A stretch of 38,311 nucleotides of DNA from Gracilaria domingensis. Taxonomy: Eukaryota > Rhodophyta > Florideophyceae > Gracilariales > Gracilariaceae. The notes under the pieces are model-generated. The model had not been told where the DNA came from, ran no database searches, and saw nothing but the letters and a program-made list of their open reading frames with translations. The stretch spans positions 1 to 38,311 of the forward strand of contig VCMS01000410.1 in assembly GCA_022539475.1 (NCBI GenBank), given 5' to 3'. Position 1 is the stretch's first letter, and each line of letters begins with the position of its first letter. A program made the translations under genes and the position numbers. Below, piece by piece: positions 27,493 through 36,185 of the stretch.

Positions 27493-28417
27493 GTTTAGTA
27501 CACCCGAGCGCCCCTCCGGCTCTCACGGGCCTAGTGCCACGTGGGCCACCGGGAGGTGCATTTGTGGTGCATCACCCCGGCCACATATCTACACTACCTA
27601 GTAAATATTAATTCTAAATTAACGAGAATAAACTAATTAGTCTTGTCCAAGCCTGCGCTTGCGCGTCCCCCGTGGTACAGGAGGCACACGTGCCCGGGAG
27701 CCCGTGACGTCACCACTTGGTCTTGTAGAGCCCCCGTTGATCTGGCCGAGCTATACTACAGACCCCCCTCCTACCGACAGGCACGCCCCGTGGCTGCGAA
27801 GTTCCCACGGCGGTTGCCGCCTTTTCGCCAAACGGTCGTTGGCGCGCGTCGCCTGGCGCACAACACGTCTCGCGATGACGCGGAGACGGCGCGGTGCACG
27901 GCGCGGCTCGCCACATGCCCTGCAGCACCATTACCCACGCCGCCGTACCCCCTGTGGTAGGTACGACCGTACCTTGCATCCCTCGTGGTATTGGAACGCG
28001 AACCCGCGAACCGCGACCATTCAGGTTGATCTTGTCGCGCGCCTGGTACCACGTGGTTGTCTTCGCCTCTTCGGTCCCTCCCGGAGGAGTCCGCCACTCC
28101 ATCTTCCCCTGTCCGTCCTCCCCCTGGGCGGGTTAGTCCCGGCTTACCAGTTGGTTTCGAGCTTCCCGTCGGTGGGGTTCGTAGTTGTCGACCGATCGGC
28201 ACACGGCCCCCTCGTGGTGGTTGTGACTTCTCGTGTTCCCGAAACTCGTGCAGCCTGCGCACCAATCTGGTCGTTTTCACGGTGTGTCAGCTCACTCGAG
28301 CGTGCGAGTTCTCCGTGACCCCTCAGGTCTCATCTGTCATCCAAGTGGTGGTGTTCCCCTTTCCAATTGGTGTCCTCCGTGGCGCGCTCTCGCTCCATTC
28401 CGCTCCTTTCATACCCC
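27493..28417 (+). promoter_or_regulatory. LTR segment upstream of the antisense ORF, candidate + promoter
   Basis: The segment includes an AT-rich stretch at about 27590-27645 (AAATATTAATTCTAAATTAA) that could hold a + start site, then about 770 bp of GC-rich leader. Five CCANNTGG palindromes lie in it (27713, 28049, 28147, 28341, 28363). Short arginine/proline-rich ORFs here look like shadows. The promoter role is inferred from position only. Confidence 0.3.
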
Positions 28418-31144
28418 ATGGGTGAACGACCAGCCTCCCCAACGGGGTGGTCAATGACGTTCGAACGCCGTGAAGACGAAACTGAAGAGACTACCGCTCC
28501 CTCTCCTTCCAATATGGTAGATCACGGGGACGAAGCAGCGCCGCTTCAGTCGAGTTACCACACGGTTGAACCTTTGCAGCTCTATCTGCCATGCCAGGCC
28601 GGTACACCCGTGTCCATTCCATCGGGCGCTGAGGCCCCCGTGGTGGCCAACCAATTGGTACTGGATGAGCCGCACTACGACCCTATAAAGGGATATTCCG
28701 CTTCTGAAGTTTCCCCCTCATCGGAAGCCACCCGCTCGGTTCGCGAAACCGCTGTCGCCCGGTCGAGGATGTCCGGCAAAACCCCTGGGGTGGCGCGCGG
28801 CCGTGGCGGTGGCATCTTCAAACCCAACACGCGGTCGAGTACACGCGCTCGTCAAGATCCGTACGGTCGCGGTGGGTATGATCCTTATGCGGCCGCCGCC
28901 GGTCCGAGCAGCGTCAACCCTCTTGCGGTCGCTGGTACGGTGGAAGCTCAACAGCTGAATCCTCATGACCTTAACAGGACGCACGGGCAGCCGCATGCCC
29001 ACTATGGTGCGCGATTTGCTGATGTCTCTACCGAGTTGGTCGCTCTGGGGAACTGGCCTTTCCACATCAGTTCCTCCTTCTGCCCCTTGCGGTTTCGCCA
29101 CATGAGTCTGCAGCAGTATACTACGATTGCTCGTTGGGATTGTCGCCGCTTGGAGGCGGTGCCTATGGCGCCTCCTCCACCACGCAAGGGCGAGAAGCAG
29201 AGCCGGTTCGGTCGACAACAGTGTTTCCATGCGCGGCAGCGGCACACGAAGTTCCTGTACTATATCCCCGTGGCCATACCGTCGGATCTCCCCTTCATCC
29301 GCTGCGATGGGGAGGTCCACTACTTTCGCCGTTTGGTCGATATCCTTCACCGCTTGGACGAACCTGCTACCCATATCGAGGTCGATCTGGATTACGTCGC
29401 GTTCGAGCGCCCTTTAGATACCAACTATTGGACCGACCGTGGGAGGTGGGCGACCGATGCGATGGCTGAGAGCCGTGTTCGTCACCGTAACAACCGTACG
29501 AGGACCATGTTCCTGTTCCACAACGTTGAGTATTGGTCGCAGAGCGACCAGAACCGCCGGGCATGGTATGTCAATCGACCCTCTTGGTGGGACCACTATG
29601 AAGTATGCCAGTGGCTGGAAGTGCCGACCCCGCCGGTCCTTGCGTACTTTGGTAGTAGCATCTCCCTCGATAGGAACAACGCATATGCCGTTTGGTCGGT
29701 CGCGCGCAGCGAGTGGGCCGTCATGGTGGCTATCCTCGCCCTTCAGGCTTCCGTGGAAGGTGTGACTTGGGACACGCGTTGCCCTGACAAGTCTGTCGGG
29801 ATCAGCGGAACTCAACCAGTTGGTCGTATCTTCAACATTCCCAACGATGTGGTCGGCGACATTCGTGCCATGGGGCTCTCCAACATCGTGGAGGGCACCA
29901 AATATACTGCGCAGCAGTTGGATGGTTACCTCACTGCGGTAAGTAACCACAATTGGGGGCCTGAACAGGGTTGGGATGTCTACGACCCGGAGGTTCATAG
30001 CATCGTGCCTCTCCCACAGCAGCACATGGCTGGCGAAGACCCATTTGGTAATGACGATACCGTGATGGTGGCTGCCGAGAACTATGAGTCCCCCGCATTG
30101 CCTCCGTCGGCACCTGTACAGGCTACTCCTCCGACCAGCGTGGCTGCGCCTGTTCCAAGTGGTCCGGCGAACCCTCAGGCGACTGCTCACCCTCCCGGAC
30201 GGGCTGCCCAGGGGCCTCTTCGGGTTGGTTTCCAGTCGCTTCCGGTGAATCCGGTGCCCCCTGGTGGTGATAGTGGCGCGATACGGAGCGCTCTGGCTCG
30301 TCTCAACCACGCCTCGATGGTGCACTTCAACCGTCCTGGTCCAAATGACATCCTCACCGCTGTGGATACTCTTACCAACTTGCTCCCCGTGGTTGCTCAC
30401 CACGAGCGGCGCACTTCTGAACTGCGACAGTTCCGCGACTACTTCCAGCGCAATCTCTACCGTGAGGTGACAGCCTATGTTGGTCAGTTGAGCAACCTTG
30501 TGGAAGGCCACGCGCCGTTACATCGACCCCCGGTGGAAAGTTTCAACCCGTACGCTCCTGCGTCACAGCAACCTGCGACCCCAATGGTAGGCTTTGGTGG
30601 CCTTGGTACGTATCAACTCCCTGATGGACCTCCTGGTGGTGATTCTTCGGCACCTTTCCATACTCCGCTTGGTCCTCACAACGTTCCTCTTCCTCCAGCA
30701 AGTACTGGGACAGGAGCACCAAGTGGTTTCTCAACTGGTTTCCGTTCGGCTCCGCTTCCGCCGACGTCCGGTGCTCCTAGGCCGCCTACTGGTCTGACCC
30801 CCGGTGCAGGGCCGTCTAGTGGTCTTGCTCCTCCGACCTCTGGTGGCATCCCTCCGTCTAGCTTACCGCCTTCCTTCCATCCACCCACTGGTCCTGCGAA
30901 TACCATGCCGGTAGTCAGCAGCGGTACCCCTGCGGGACCTGCTGGTACTTCTGCTCCCTTACCAAGTGGTGGTGCGCCACCGAGCGCGGCTAGCGGCGGG
31001 GGCGGAAGCTCCGCCGGACCTATGTCGGTGTCCTCTGGTCGTGGAGGTTCCGCTTCATCTCGCGGGACCTCCCGTGGACGTGGTCGCGGTCGTGGAACCA
31101 GTCGTGGACGCGGACGTGGCCGTGGGTCCTCCAAGGCCTCCTAA
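28418..31144 (+). CDS. 908-aa ORF of unknown function, antisense to gag-pol, inside the LTR
   Basis: The ORF is uninterrupted although gag-pol beside it has many frame breaks. The ATG at 28418 lies in CCATGG, a favourable context; the frame is open 17 codons further up without an ATG. The N-terminal third is polar and disordered. A globular, tryptophan- and tyrosine-rich middle (about residues 215-545) has F-L-Y-Y-I-P-V-A-I-P and W-S-V-A-R-S-E-W-A-V. A long proline/glycine/serine-rich region follows, then a C-terminal R-G-R-G repeat typical of RNA-binding tails. AATAAA lies 38 bp after the stop. Antisense ORFs are known between pol and the 3' LTR in some plant gypsy elements. I recognise no family here. 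Confidence 0.7.
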   Translation: MGERPASPTGWSMTFERREDETEETTAPSPSNMVDHGDEAAPLQSSYHTVEPLQLYLPCQAGTPVSIPSGAEAPVVANQLVLDEPHYDPIKGYSASEVSPSSEATRSVRETAVARSRMSGKTPGVARGRGGGIFKPNTRSSTRARQDPYGRGGYDPYAAAAGPSSVNPLAVAGTVEAQQLNPHDLNRTHGQPHAHYGARFADVSTELVALGNWPFHISSSFCPLRFRHMSLQQYTTIARWDCRRLEAVPMAPPPPRKGEKQSRFGRQQCFHARQRHTKFLYYIPVAIPSDLPFIRCDGEVHYFRRLVDILHRLDEPATHIEVDLDYVAFERPLDTNYWTDRGRWATDAMAESRVRHRNNRTRTMFLFHNVEYWSQSDQNRRAWYVNRPSWWDHYEVCQWLEVPTPPVLAYFGSSISLDRNNAYAVWSVARSEWAVMVAILALQASVEGVTWDTRCPDKSVGISGTQPVGRIFNIPNDVVGDIRAMGLSNIVEGTKYTAQQLDGYLTAVSNHNWGPEQGWDVYDPEVHSIVPLPQQHMAGEDPFGNDDTVMVAAENYESPALPPSAPVQATPPTSVAAPVPSGPANPQATAHPPGRAAQGPLRVGFQSLPVNPVPPGGDSGAIRSALARLNHASMVHFNRPGPNDILTAVDTLTNLLPVVAHHERRTSELRQFRDYFQRNLYREVTAYVGQLSNLVEGHAPLHRPPVESFNPYAPASQQPATPMVGFGGLGTYQLPDGPPGGDSSAPFHTPLGPHNVPLPPASTGTGAPSGFSTGFRSAPLPPTSGAPRPPTGLTPGAGPSSGLAPPTSGGIPPSSLPPSFHPPTGPANTMPVVSSGTPAGPAGTSAPLPSGGAPPSAASGGGGSSAGPMSVSSGRGGSASSRGTSRGRGRGRGTSRGRGRGRGSSKAS

Positions 31145-31182
31145 GTCACCTCGTGGTTCCCTCTCGTGGATTCTTCTCGACT

Positions 31183-31188
31183 AATAAA
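31183..31188 (+). terminator. poly(A) signal AATAAA for the antisense ORF
   Basis: AATAAA lies 38 bp downstream of the TAA stop of the 908-aa ORF, followed by a GT- and T-rich stretch (GTGTCTTGCGTTGTGATC). This suits 3'-end formation for a + strand transcript that stops before the convergent pol. Confidence 0.6.
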
Positions 31189-31282
31189 GTGTCTTGCGTT
31201 GTGATCTCTGATCTTCTCTGTTTCCTGTTAGGTTAGTTAGTTAGCTTTTCGTGTAGCGTGGCGTTCAACGGCTTCGATAACA

Positions 31283-31295
31283 CCCCCCCCCTTCC
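31283..31295 (-). other. polypurine tract of element 2
   Basis: On - the tract reads GGAAGGGGGGGGG, directly after the pol stop codon and directly before TGTTATCG. It is the expected primer site for plus-strand DNA synthesis and fixes the proposed LTR edge. Confidence 0.65.
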
Positions 31296-33998
31296 TTAGC
31301 GACGCGTACCACGCGAAGCAATACCAGTTGGTGGGGGCGTTCGCCCTTGTTTGCGCCAGTATCGGATGATGAAGTTGTTAGGGATATGACCAGGTGGTTC
31401 CATAGAGTCGTACTCGGGCGACCATCCATACCATCTTACCCGGTAGCGCATACCCTTTGTGGTGTGTTCGTGACCTACAATGGTGTCAATAGCGCACTCC
31501 TGAGTGTCTACTTGAGGGTGTGACTCTTCCATTTGGTCATGGGGTGCGTGGCTCCCCGTGGTGGGTGTGACCCGTTGGTCTTGCGGAGGGTCGATCTCCT
31601 GTGCCGTTTGGGTCGTGGGGTCAGCCGTTACGGCTCTGGTGGAAGGTTGACCGCTCGGCTGACTCATCATAGGAGGGTGTATGGGAGACGTTTGCTCCCT
31701 CTCCGCTTCCTGCTGCGTTGGCTCACCTATTGGTTGTGCATTCGCTGTCGTCGGTTGTGCGGCCTTGACAATCCTGTCGATGGAGACCGTGTTCTCCAAA
31801 CCTTCCATTATGACCGTAGCGGTATGCTCGTCGGAGCGAATCACCTTGTATGGTCCCGTGGACTTGGGTAGTAGTTTAGAATTGATATCCTCCTCAAGGC
31901 GGATGTCCTCTTCCATCTCCGCTGGGGTTGGTCGCTTACCTTTTGGTGGCACGTCGAGGAAGACCATGTCTCCTGCTACCACTTTGGTCACTTTGCTCAC
32001 CGTTCGGTCATAGTCCGCTTTATACCGTTCTTGGGCTGCTGTCATCTTAACTTTGGCAGCAGCCAAAGCGGCGCGTAACTTCTGGAGTATGTCTCTCTTG
32101 ACCTTCGCCGGTGTGAGTGTCCCGGCCGCTTCCGAGCGGTCAGGTCCGGGCTGGACGATAATACCATGTGGTGTTCGCGAAAGTACCAGGTCGAATGGGG
32201 TTGTTTGAGTGACCCTGTGGACCTGGAGGTTGTACGCATATGTCAATAGTTGGACATACTCCGACCATGTGGTTTGGTGCTCTTCGACGTAGTGCCGTAG
32301 GCGTGCCACTAGGGTCTTATTGAAGCGTTCCACTTGGCCGTTTGTTTGCGGATGATAGGCCGTGGTAAAGTAGTGCTTGACCCCTAGCATTGTACAAACC
32401 GCCTCGAAGAACTTAGAAGCTAGGTTCGAACCGTTATCGGTCAGTAGGTACATGGGAGCACCGTACGGGTAGACCCAATTCTCCAGGAAGGCTGTCGCTA
32501 GTGTCGTTGCCGTTTGGTTCTTCAGGGGTATGGCTCTGGTGAGCTTTGTGAACCTGTCGGTTATGACTACTACAAAGCGATAACCCTCTGAGGTCTTGGG
32601 CAGGGGCCCCAGTATGTCGATTGCTACGAATTCCAGGGGCCCCGCCGCCGGGAATAGCTTCAGGTACTTCCGGTGCTTCGCCACACCACCTCGGGTCTTA
32701 ATGCACGAATTGCATTGCGCCACATAGGTATATACATCGTTAGCCATATGCGGCCAGTAGAATTGCCTCCGAAGGGTATAGTACAACCGCGTGGCTCCAG
32801 GGTGCCCCGAAAGCCGTGGATTGTGTGACAGATATAACACCCTTTGTCTTAATGACTCAGGTACGACCTTCTGGAGAGCTCCGTCTAAAGGTGAGCGTCT
32901 GATGAGGTACCCATTGTGGTCGACGTCGAAATGAGAATCCTTCCTTCCAAGTACGTCAGCGAGCGTTTTGCACAACCTATCGATCGATTGTTGGCGTAAG
33001 AATTCCTCACGGGTGATTGGAGCGTGTTCCCCTTCCTCCACAGGAAGGAGGGTCTCCACTACCACTTGGTACGTACTGTCATCATGCCAATATCCCTTCA
33101 GAACTTCATTGACCTCGTGGTTAGCTAGTTCTATAGTAAAGCATGGGATGTCGTCGTCCACTGGGTCAGCGTCCAATCCTTCGGTATTCAACCGGGACAA
33201 TGCATCCGCCACTCGGTGCTTGACCCCGGGGCGGTACTGCACATCGTACTCAAACTCCGAGAGTCTCAGACGCCATCGGGCCAGACGACCCGATGCGTCC
33301 GCCAAGCCTAATATCCACCTCAAGGAGTCGTGATCCGTTCGGAGCGTGAAGCGCACACCATATAGGTAAGGACGTAGCATGAGCATGCTCCAAACAACCG
33401 CTAGGCATTCCTTCTCCGTTACGGTGTAGTTCTGCTCCGCTTGGTTAAGAGCTCTACTCCAATACCCAATTGGTGCGAGCTTGCCGTCCTCCTGTTCCTG
33501 CATTAGGCAGCAACCTATTTGGGCGTCCGACGCATCCGTGTCCAGTGTATACGGGAGTCCCGTTTTGGGCAATGCCAGTACCGGTGGGGAGAGAAGCGCT
33601 GCTTTCAATGTATAGAACGCCTCTACCTCGTCCTCTTCCAGGTGGTCAAAGTGTGTGGGCTGCCCCTTCTGCAACCTCCGGTTCAAGGGTGCGGCTATAT
33701 TTGCAAAACCCTTGATGAACCGCCGGTAGACGTTGCATAGACCTATAAAGGATCGTATGTCCGTTTGCGACGTAGGGAGCTTCGCTTCCTGTACCGCTCG
33801 GATATTCCGTTTGGTCACCTCGAGTTTCCCAGGGCTTATTGTATGCCCTAGGTACTCTACCTCTTGGTTGAAGAACATACACTTTCGTAGTTTGAGGGTC
33901 ACGCCTGCCTCTTGTAGCAACTGCAGTACCACTTGGACGTGCGAGAAGTGCTCCTCTATGGACCTCGAGTAGATGACTACGTCATCTATGTATACCAA
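31296..33998 (-). CDS. pol: pol of element 2: RT C-terminus, RNase H, integrase, chromodomain
   Basis: This is a 900-codon frame. It starts in RT at Y-I-D-D-V-V-I-Y-S, in the same frame as the fragment above it and separated by one stop codon. RNase H shows T-L-D-T-D-A-S-D, E-K-E-C-L-A-V and R-T-D-H-D-S-L. Integrase has the HHCC zinc domain (G-H-P-G-A then C-N-S-C) and a complete D-D-E core (V-A-I-D-I-L-G-P, L-T-D-N-G-S, N-G-Q-V-E-R-F). The last 65 codons (about 31341-31493) form a chromodomain: I-V-G-H then Y-R-V-R-W-Y-G-W-S-P-E-Y-D-S. Chromodomains steer chromovirus integration toward particular chromatin. Confidence 0.92.
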   Translation of the reverse strand: MVYIDDVVIYSRSIEEHFSHVQVVLQLLQEAGVTLKLRKCMFFNQEVEYLGHTISPGKLEVTKRNIRAVQEAKLPTSQTDIRSFIGLCNVYRRFIKGFANIAAPLNRRLQKGQPTHFDHLEEDEVEAFYTLKAALLSPPVLALPKTGLPYTLDTDASDAQIGCCLMQEQEDGKLAPIGYWSRALNQAEQNYTVTEKECLAVVWSMLMLRPYLYGVRFTLRTDHDSLRWILGLADASGRLARWRLRLSEFEYDVQYRPGVKHRVADALSRLNTEGLDADPVDDDIPCFTIELANHEVNEVLKGYWHDDSTYQVVVETLLPVEEGEHAPITREEFLRQQSIDRLCKTLADVLGRKDSHFDVDHNGYLIRRSPLDGALQKVVPESLRQRVLYLSHNPRLSGHPGATRLYYTLRRQFYWPHMANDVYTYVAQCNSCIKTRGGVAKHRKYLKLFPAAGPLEFVAIDILGPLPKTSEGYRFVVVITDRFTKLTRAIPLKNQTATTLATAFLENWVYPYGAPMYLLTDNGSNLASKFFEAVCTMLGVKHYFTTAYHPQTNGQVERFNKTLVARLRHYVEEHQTTWSEYVQLLTYAYNLQVHRVTQTTPFDLVLSRTPHGIIVQPGPDRSEAAGTLTPAKVKRDILQKLRAALAAAKVKMTAAQERYKADYDRTVSKVTKVVAGDMVFLDVPPKGKRPTPAEMEEDIRLEEDINSKLLPKSTGPYKVIRSDEHTATVIMEGLENTVSIDRIVKAAQPTTANAQPIGEPTQQEAEREQTSPIHPPMMSQPSGQPSTRAVTADPTTQTAQEIDPPQDQRVTPTTGSHAPHDQMEESHPQVDTQECAIDTIVGHEHTTKGMRYRVRWYGWSPEYDSMEPPGHIPNNFIIRYWRKQGRTPPPTGIASRGTRR

Positions 33999-34007
33999 TG
34001 CGGTTGT

Positions 34008-34685
34008 CTACTTCACTTTAGACAGTATGATGTCTAACGCCCTTTGGAAGGTAGCGGGGGCATTTCTTAAACCAAACGGCATGCGTAAGAAGCGATACAG
34101 GCCTGCGTGGCATGTAAACGCAGTCTTATCACGGTCACCCTCTGGTATTTCGATCTGCCAATACCCGCAGTTGGCGTCCAGTGTGGTAAAGATGTTCGCA
34201 TCTCCTAGGGAGTCGATGCATTCATCCATCCTCGGGATGGGGTACGAGTCCCTTACCGTTACGGCATTAAGTTTTCTGTAGTCAATACAGAACCTCATAC
34301 GGGTCTCTCCTCGTTTTTGGACTAGCACTACAGGGCTAGCCCATTCCGAGTTTGCCGGTTCTATAACCCCCTCGCGGAGCATCCGCTCTACCTCCTCCAG
34401 CTCTACCTCACGGGCCTTATGTCCCGCGCGGTATGGCTGTTGGTGGATGGGACGGGAGTCCGGTTTGAGGTCAATCCTGTGCTGGGTGGCCTTAATGGCT
34501 CCCAGCTTACCCGACCACATGGTACTGAATGGCTCCAGGAGTCCAAGGATCCGAGCTCTGAGCTCTTCCCCTTCAAGTCCTATATTCACCTCCGTCTTCC
34601 AATTGGTCACTGGGTCGAGCTCCAGTTTCTGGTCTTCTCGCTCAGCTAGTCGCTGCACCATATGGTCTGTTCGCGACGAATTCAA
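34008..34685 (-). CDS. reverse transcriptase N-terminal part of element 2
   Basis: This has the RT fingers and palm with standard gypsy motifs: R-x-x-P-Y-R entry, M-R-F-C-I-D-Y-R-K-L-N, the first catalytic aspartate in F-T-T-L-D-A-N-C-G-Y-W-Q-I, and M-P-F-G-L-R-N-A-P-A-T-F-Q-R. It ends with TAG at 34008-34010, in frame with the pol ORF that resumes with Y-I-D-D. The stop occupies a position that is usually tryptophan in relatives, so a TGG-to-TAG change is likely. Upstream the frame is open back to the TAA at 34710. Confidence 0.88.
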   Translation of the reverse strand: MNSSRTDHMVQRLAEREDQKLELDPVTNWKTEVNIGLEGEELRARILGLLEPFSTMWSGKLGAIKATQHRIDLKPDSRPIHQQPYRAGHKAREVELEEVERMLREGVIEPANSEWASPVVLVQKRGETRMRFCIDYRKLNAVTVRDSYPIPRMDECIDSLGDANIFTTLDANCGYWQIEIPEGDRDKTAFTCHAGLYRFLRMPFGLRNAPATFQRALDIILSKVK

Positions 34686-34698
34686 CGAATTGACACTG

Positions 34699-34712
34699 CC
34701 CCCCCTTCCTTA
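34699..34712 (-). other. second polypurine tract with stop codon, candidate central PPT
   Basis: On - the sequence GCTAAGGAAGGGGGGG matches the end of pol and its PPT (31289-31300), including the stop codon. Here it lies in frame between the protease-side frame and RT. Similarity continues on the far side (TTCAACG on + near 31264 and 34681), so more than the G run is shared. Confidence 0.5.
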
Positions 34713-35009
34713 GCATCCACGACTCGTGGGACCATTGTGGTATAATCGTAAAGATCGTACGGGGAGCCGGTAAGGCAAGACAATTACGGTGTGTTTTGGC
34801 AACTTGACCGGGCGGTTGCTGAAGTTACTGAGGTAGACCTGAAACGGTTTTGTCGGTATGTTGTCGACTATACCATTCGCCATTAAGGTCATGTGTCGTT
34901 CGGCCAACCGTGAATGGTTCTGAATGGATAACAGGCCAGGTTGTTGGCATGTGACCTTCACTACCAAGTGGTTCATAGGCGGTATTGTTACAGCCTTTGC
35001 CAATCGCAC
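34710..35009 (-). CDS. protease-to-RT connector of element 2
   Basis: This open frame carries the segment between protease and RT, with V-K-L-P-K-H-T-V-I-V-L-P-type sequence that gypsy elements often have just after the protease. It overlaps the end of the protease frame by 22 bases, so a one-base break lies near 35000-35050. It ends at the TAA that begins the second purine tract and is in frame with RT. Confidence 0.7.
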   Translation of the reverse strand: MRLAKAVTIPPMNHLVVKVTCQQPGLLSIQNHSRLAERHMTLMANGIVDNIPTKPFQVYLSNFSNRPVKLPKHTVIVLPYRLPVRSLRLYHNGPTSRGC

Positions 35010-35734
35010 CTTGTTGGAGAGTGTGTTTTCCGGGACCGGTTGGTGTTGAGTGCGGTTCTCTTTCGTAGAGGCACCCTTGTGGTTACCAATAATGGCGATC
35101 CGGGGGCCATTATGGAACAGAACTGTCTTAGAACGTGGAAAATTGCCCTGACATGCTGGTCTATAAAAGTTGTTCCAAGGATACAGTCTGTTGCCAGTTG
35201 GTTAACGACTATGAAGCGAACTCGGACCCTCATGGTGTCAATCAATACCATTATGGTAAGCGCTCCCATGACGGTTAGTGGTCTGTTGTTGGCGTCAACC
35301 AGTGGGTTAGTTAATGTACATGGCTGAAGCTTATTAAGTTGTCTGTTAGTTAATAGTTTGGCATTCACCAGATTAGGTCCTGCCCCGGTGTCCAGGACAG
35401 TGACGCATGGTACCAAGTGGTTAGAAGTAAACCCGAGGGTGACGTTTACCTTATAGTTACTATGCTTGAGAAAGCATATCGGTTCGGTGCCGTCCATGAG
35501 GCTCTCCTCCCCTGTAACCAATGGGTAATTGTCCATACTTGCACCACTTGGTTCTGGAAGGCCTTCCGTCTTCGGACAGTTGGGGAAGGCCTCTATCCCA
35601 ACTGTTCGGCGTTTTCCGCCTGCGGGCGGGATCCGTTTGGTCCTGCTCCGTGACGAGGTGTACCTGATGAGGTGTGGCTGCATTGGGTCGCGCATTTGCG
35701 TGTCCCGTGCCTGCGCTCCGTGCCGGGGGCCCAA
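34988..35734 (-). CDS. retropepsin-type aspartic protease of element 2
   Basis: The catalytic motif V-L-D-T-G-A-G-P-N-L-V is followed by a flap region and D-C-I-L-G-T-T-F-I-D, both usual in Ty3/gypsy proteases. The N-terminal 80 codons overlap the gag zinc-knuckle frame and may not all be translated in this frame. The last 25 codons appear to be out of frame. Confidence 0.85.
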   Translation of the reverse strand: MGPRHGAQARDTQMRDPMQPHLIRYTSSRSRTKRIPPAGGKRRTVGIEAFPNCPKTEGLPEPSGASMDNYPLVTGEESLMDGTEPICFLKHSNYKVNVTLGFTSNHLVPCVTVLDTGAGPNLVNAKLLTNRQLNKLQPCTLTNPLVDANNRPLTVMGALTIMVLIDTMRVRVRFIVVNQLATDCILGTTFIDQHVRAIFHVLRQFCSIMAPGSPLLVTTRVPLRKRTALNTNRSRKTHSPTRCDWQRL

Positions 35735-36185
35735 ATATATCCTGGTGGTTCTGCTGGCGAGCAGTCAGGAGAGCGTTCCTGTTCTGCGGAGCCACACTTG
35801 GGCACGCTGTTGCCAAGTGGTGGGGCGACAAACAGAACCAACAGAGGAGATTGCCGGTTGTGGGGTCCTTCATCGCGAGCGACGACGCGCGCGATGGGGG
35901 ACGGCCTCCAGTAGGTACTGCACTCCGTTGCTGCGGGTATGGTCCTTGTTCACCATATTGCTTGAATGGTACCGCTAGGACCGGGCTGACCGGTACGGAT
36001 ACCTGTGATGGTGGAGCTGAGGTTTGTCTTGAGGGTGGCTCGCTGGATAGCGAGCTGGACCAAGAGGTATTACCGTGCGATCGAGTTGTCGGTTGTGCAT
36101 GCACCAAGTGGACTGGGTGACCCTGGGAGGCGTATTGTGTGGACGCCTCCCCCGTAGTGGTCTCCTCTTCCTCTACGTCAAACAC
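35460..36185 (-). CDS. gag C-terminal part of element 2, CCHC zinc knuckle
   Basis: This fragment begins at an acidic stretch (D-V-E-E-E-E-T-T) and carries one CX2CX4HX4C zinc knuckle at about 35802-35843 (C-W-F-C-L-S-P-H-H-L-A-T-A-C), the nucleocapsid RNA-binding motif. It continues in a different frame from the capsid part, with a break near 36230, and probably changes frame to protease near 35640. Confidence 0.82.
   Translation of the reverse strand: MFDVEEEETTTGEASTQYASQGHPVHLVHAQPTTRSHGNTSWSSSLSSEPPSRQTSAPPSQVSVPVSPVLAVPFKQYGEQGPYPQQRSAVPTGGRPPSRASSLAMKDPTTGNLLCWFCLSPHHLATACPSVAPQNRNALLTARQQNHQDIFGPPARSAGTGHANARPNAATPHQVHLVTEQDQTDPARRRKTPNSWDRGLPQLSEDGRPSRTKWCKYGQLPIGYRGGEPHGRHRTDMLSQA

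Larger units (their letters stand above)
27192..31282 (-). repeat. 3' LTR of element 2, about 4.09 kb
   Basis: The outer edge (TGTGGTATA, 27192) matches the start of the right copy at 37994, and the two stay alignable to the window end. The inner edge is set by pol: the stop codon at 31296-31298 is followed on - by GGAAGGGGGGGGG and then TGTTATCG, a usual purine-tract/LTR junction. The LTR would thus be TGTTA...CCACA on -. The length is inferred, since only 318 bp of the other LTR can be compared. If the inner edge is wrong, the LTR is shorter and the + ORF is internal. Confidence 0.6.

Noticed and set aside
27192..27760. A short LTR of about 560 bp ending at a CCCCCCTCC tract near 27760
   Set aside because: The purine tract directly after the pol stop at 31283-31295, followed by TGTTA, is a better junction. 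The short LTR remains a possible alternative.
27643..28318. Proline/arginine-rich ORFs upstream of the 908-aa ORF
   Set aside because: They overlap in several frames, have no recognisable domain and follow local GC composition.
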